NCBI GenBank assembly: GCA_045586925.1
Contig: JAZNBG010000026.1
Location: 45,484-109,483, forward strand
Direction of reading: 5' to 3'
DNA: 64,000 nucleotides
Source: SIG440 sp045586925
GTDB lineage: Bacteria; Bacillota; Clostridia; Monoglobales; Monoglobaceae
Position numbers and translations under genes: made by a program. Position 1 is the first letter of the stretch. Each line of letters begins with the position of its first letter. Below the pieces are notes generated by a model that was not told the origin of the DNA, did no database searches, and saw only the letters and a list, made by a program, of their open reading frames with translations. Shown piece after piece: positions 63,001 to 64,000 of this stretch.

Positions 63001-63634
63001 CGAAAAGGCTACTTCATACTTCTCAGACAGATTGCCTGTAAGAATAAAGGCTGTGTTTGACTGCGATCAGACTACCTCTGTTGCTACCATCTCCTTCAAG
63101 GGTAAGGATGATGCAGGTTTCAGCGAGTGGAAGAGAGTGGAATTTGCAACACCGGAAGAATTGGAATTCAATGTTAACCTGGGTAATGGCTACACTGTAA
63201 CAATTGACAACTTCAAGTACAGCGTATATGATTATCCTGAAAGATACGGTTTTGGTGAGTTTGAGGATACAATTGTAATTGCTGAACCTACAGGCACGAA
63301 TACTGACGGCACACCTAAGTACACAGGCAGACAACAGTTTACAACCTATTTCACAAATACAACAGATGCAGATGTTACCGTTAAATACTTTGTTGCAACA
63401 TACGAGGCAGACGACAGAATGCACTATGTATACGCAGCCGATAACCGTTTGGATTCAGGTGATGGTCTTACTACAAGCTGGACAGTTACCTATCCTGCAG
63501 GCACGGTTGATGCAGCGAATACATTCAAACTGAACATAGGCGAAGCCGGAGAAAACTGGACAGTACGTCTTTATGGCTTTGTAGTTAATGCCGATGGCAA
63601 CCTTGACATTACACCTATTGGTCTGTATGACTAA
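60023..63634 (+). CDS. Very large modular secreted protein with two Ig-like/KVHYYEFD modules
   Basis: A 1203-residue protein with a signal peptide (FLSMVLTLALVLTTLVIPAAA). An Ig-like domain (about 30-120) and a beta domain are followed by a single EF-hand/dockerin-like loop CDYDGSGSIDFLDW (near residue 245). More Ig-like domains follow. Two copies of the module also present in the preceding protein span about 500-805 (YYVEGIGDGDVIV ... GHKVHYYEFDIT ... YSVYDV) and about 805-1085 (YAVKGIYEGATMV ... GRKVHYYEFDLL ... YSVYDY). A final beta domain runs to the end. No catalytic, SLH or sortase motif. Likely a binding or scaffold protein at the surface. Confidence 0.7.
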   Translation: MKRFLSMVLTLALVLTTLVIPAAATETAVAVDITSITNGETFAAGGNVKLAADASGLENVKNIDFYANGAKLPGTIVGNKGEFTWYDLSEGVYDITTKVTYNYDNATAWGNETVRVVAVPADTSKITRLWPDGGALTGDNNAVMSTDYAMFGTESLKVIPGASQTTLRFDRTPDIARTFKYIVVDVYSPETIEGLTVGSNSPASGLSRTGARMVDNTSTRAYNASNDGNFVIEKGFNRFRTQNCDYDGSGSIDFLDWITFGFGLAPEDNTKPIYITGIYGVNASSEVIPVATAEIGDAATNVCNALETYRINFDSAIYPDSTKAPAKVTYDVEGAATEVEGVTYTYGTDYVDLHLPALANNTTYTVSIPENTILSYYSGGTAAYVAATSFTFTTKDDICGSATPVVKMSYPAAGATVLTDTGFAAKLVAPNSTITAVKFYNGETEIAGTVTAGTDGEYWFQPETAALTAGTATEITVKVIGEEDAVLATASATYTGATTPSYYVEGIGDGDVIVKTHEASRKIKVIDSAWKNWLKNYVTNVSKIEIWNNDVLLDTLVGEYEYELVFGETVDNKLEVKVYDVFGGVHSFVSNYKVLSGLKIPSESYELTFDNIEGTPTSADLAALFTGGEYGSALSFSLVTLNGSNALKIENASGGAKEIPIKTAKYNTGHKVHYYEFDITPVSHSYGNTFGVRPNGVSAGTTDGLFATADYDSPSGTTGRSRAFYQGQTQKVRIAIDYNYAEGNAPTAIIWRNGDELKRVDLVNTQEANFYNPTLVINMNKNNCALQLDNIKYSVYDVAPEYAVKGIYEGATMVKEEEATRTITVVDKANADVVSTAATKISKVEFYVDDVMVQDSESNTYTLTNNSYGAHKLEVKVYDTFNQEHSFVYNYDVVEGIENTTYSIEEDFAEGTDAELASVFNTVHSNHTLSANNGGVKVTANASSKNSPFKAAPTATGRKVHYYEFDLLTAGYSPSFNVNGTALFNTYTDVTTNEKATSYFSDRLPVRIKAVFDCDQTTSVATISFKGKDDAGFSEWKRVEFATPEELEFNVNLGNGYTVTIDNFKYSVYDYPERYGFGEFEDTIVIAEPTGTNTDGTPKYTGRQQFTTYFTNTTDADVTVKYFVATYEADDRMHYVYAADNRLDSGDGLTTSWTVTYPAGTVDAANTFKLNIGEAGENWTVRLYGFVVNADGNLDITPIGLYD

Positions 63635-63684
63635 TCAGACGTCAAGCTCTACAGAAAATTAACGAATTGATTTGGTAAGGGTGG

Positions 63685-63720
63685 CACCTCATCAGTCACC
63701 GTCAGGTGACTGATGAGGTG
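63685..63720. repeat. Perfect 16-bp hairpin after the modular protein
   Basis: CACCTCATCAGTCACC (63685-63700) and GGTGACTGATGAGGTG (63705-63720) with loop GTCA. No U-run follows, so it is more likely an mRNA-stabilising 3' structure than a complete intrinsic terminator. Confidence 0.65.
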
Positions 63721-63764
63721 TAACCCAAACCTTAAAAATCACTTGTTTATAATTTTCTGGAGTT

Positions 63765-63858
63765 ATGTCGAATATGTTCAAAGCAAAGTTCAGACATCAC
63801 AGCGGTTGTGTTCTTGAACTTATCCGACATTTTTTAACAGAAAATTTCGATTTTCTGT
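63765..63858 (+). promoter_or_regulatory. Terminator-like leader before the ABC permease gene
   Basis: A long imperfect stem joins 63765-63782 (ATGTCGAATATGTTCAAAG) to 63813-63830 and is followed by TTTTTT, like an intrinsic terminator. A second hairpin ACAGAAAAT-TTCG-ATTTTCTGT follows at 63837-63858. AATTTTCTG at 63751-63759 could instead pair with CAGAAAATT at 63838-63846, giving an alternative fold. It could limit expression of the permease relative to the surface genes. Confidence 0.5.
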
Positions 63859-63890
63859 AGCTGTGAATTTATCTTAAGGAGAAATTTGGT

Positions 63891-64000
63891 ATGACAAAAA
63901 TAAGTTTGGGAAAGGGAAAGGTAGACAGACCGAAAATTACGTCAGAGCGTTTAAAGTCAAGATACATACCACTGTATATTATGCTGCTTCCTGTTCTGGT
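63891..64000 (+). CDS. Start of an ABC sugar transporter permease (LplB-type, cut by window end)
   Basis: Only the first 36 codons are present. GGAG lies 11 nt before the ATG at 63891. A basic N-terminal stretch (LGKGKVDRPKITSERLKSRY) is followed by the start of the first membrane helix, IPLYIMLLPVLV, as in LplB/YtcP-like permeases that pair with LplA/AlgQ-type binding proteins such as the one at 47176. The gene runs out of the window. Confidence 0.7.
   Translation, partial: MTKISLGKGKVDRPKITSERLKSRYIPLYIMLLPVL

Noticed and set aside
1..64000. CRISPR array, rRNA or prophage
   Set aside because: No regularly spaced repeat units, no rRNA-like conserved stretches and no phage structural genes are seen on either strand.

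Overview
The window comes from a low-GC, Gram-positive anaerobe, most likely an uncultured gut-type Clostridia. Evidence for this is the strong GGAGG-type ribosome-binding sites, sigma-A promoters, AraC/YesS-type regulators, surface proteins with SLH domains, an LplA/AlgQ-type solute-binding lipoprotein, and oxygen-sensitive glycyl radical enzymes. I see no rRNA, tRNA, CRISPR array or phage gene. Almost every gene concerns complex, probably uronic-acid- and amino-sugar-containing, glycans.

Layout. Positions 1-7661 (+) hold the end of a GH2-type hydrolase, a probable beta-propeller protein, a broken glycerophosphodiesterase, an EutH-like carrier, a short uronate isomerase (uxaC), a TIM-barrel hydrolase and a CE15-type glucuronoyl esterase. 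From 8104 to 18780 there are three AraC regulators next to small operons: a ceramidase-like amidase with a frameshifted clan GH-A hydrolase; a metallo-beta-lactamase-fold protein with a sugar-acid dehydratase, a GH16 enzyme and an SDR; and a CBM9-like protein. From 18933 to 26148 lies a glycyl radical module: SGNH hydrolase, two paralogous glycyl radical enzymes, an EamA exporter and one radical-SAM activase. From 26309 to 31844 are a glycosidase-like protein, a Gfo/Idh/MocA dehydrogenase, a GNAT acetyltransferase and an alpha/beta hydrolase. On the minus strand, 32079-37572 is an amino-sugar operon (ceramidase-like, AAC(3)-like, NagA, GH20-like), and 37837-39111 is an FAD oxidoreductase. From 39605 to the end (+) come a CBM9-like protein, a membrane AraC sensor-regulator, two SLH proteins, a solute-binding lipoprotein, two giant heparinase II/III-type proteins, two very large modular secreted proteins and the start of an ABC permease.

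How the parts fit. The surface block (SLH anchors, lyase-like enzymes, modular binding proteins, ABC importer) would capture and cut a polysaccharide outside the cell. The cytoplasmic hydrolases, esterases and amidases lack signal peptides and would finish imported oligosaccharides. UxaC, the sugar-acid dehydratase, NagA, the dehydrogenases and the glycyl radical enzymes would handle the sugars. The substrate cannot be fixed from sequence alone.

The most unusual signal is non-coding. Four ~180-nt leaders, at 9619-9797 (-), 13639-13819 (+), 21883-22069 (+) and 39112-39289 (-), end just before the start codons of four unrelated genes. They share one layout: a TTAACG-type hairpin, a GC-rich hairpin, a long stem, and a hairpin whose loop pairs with a segment 18-20 nt before the start codon, forming a predicted pseudoknot. 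The paired bases differ between copies while pairing is kept. This looks like a regulatory RNA family or a structured leader-type repeat, which I cannot match to a known class.
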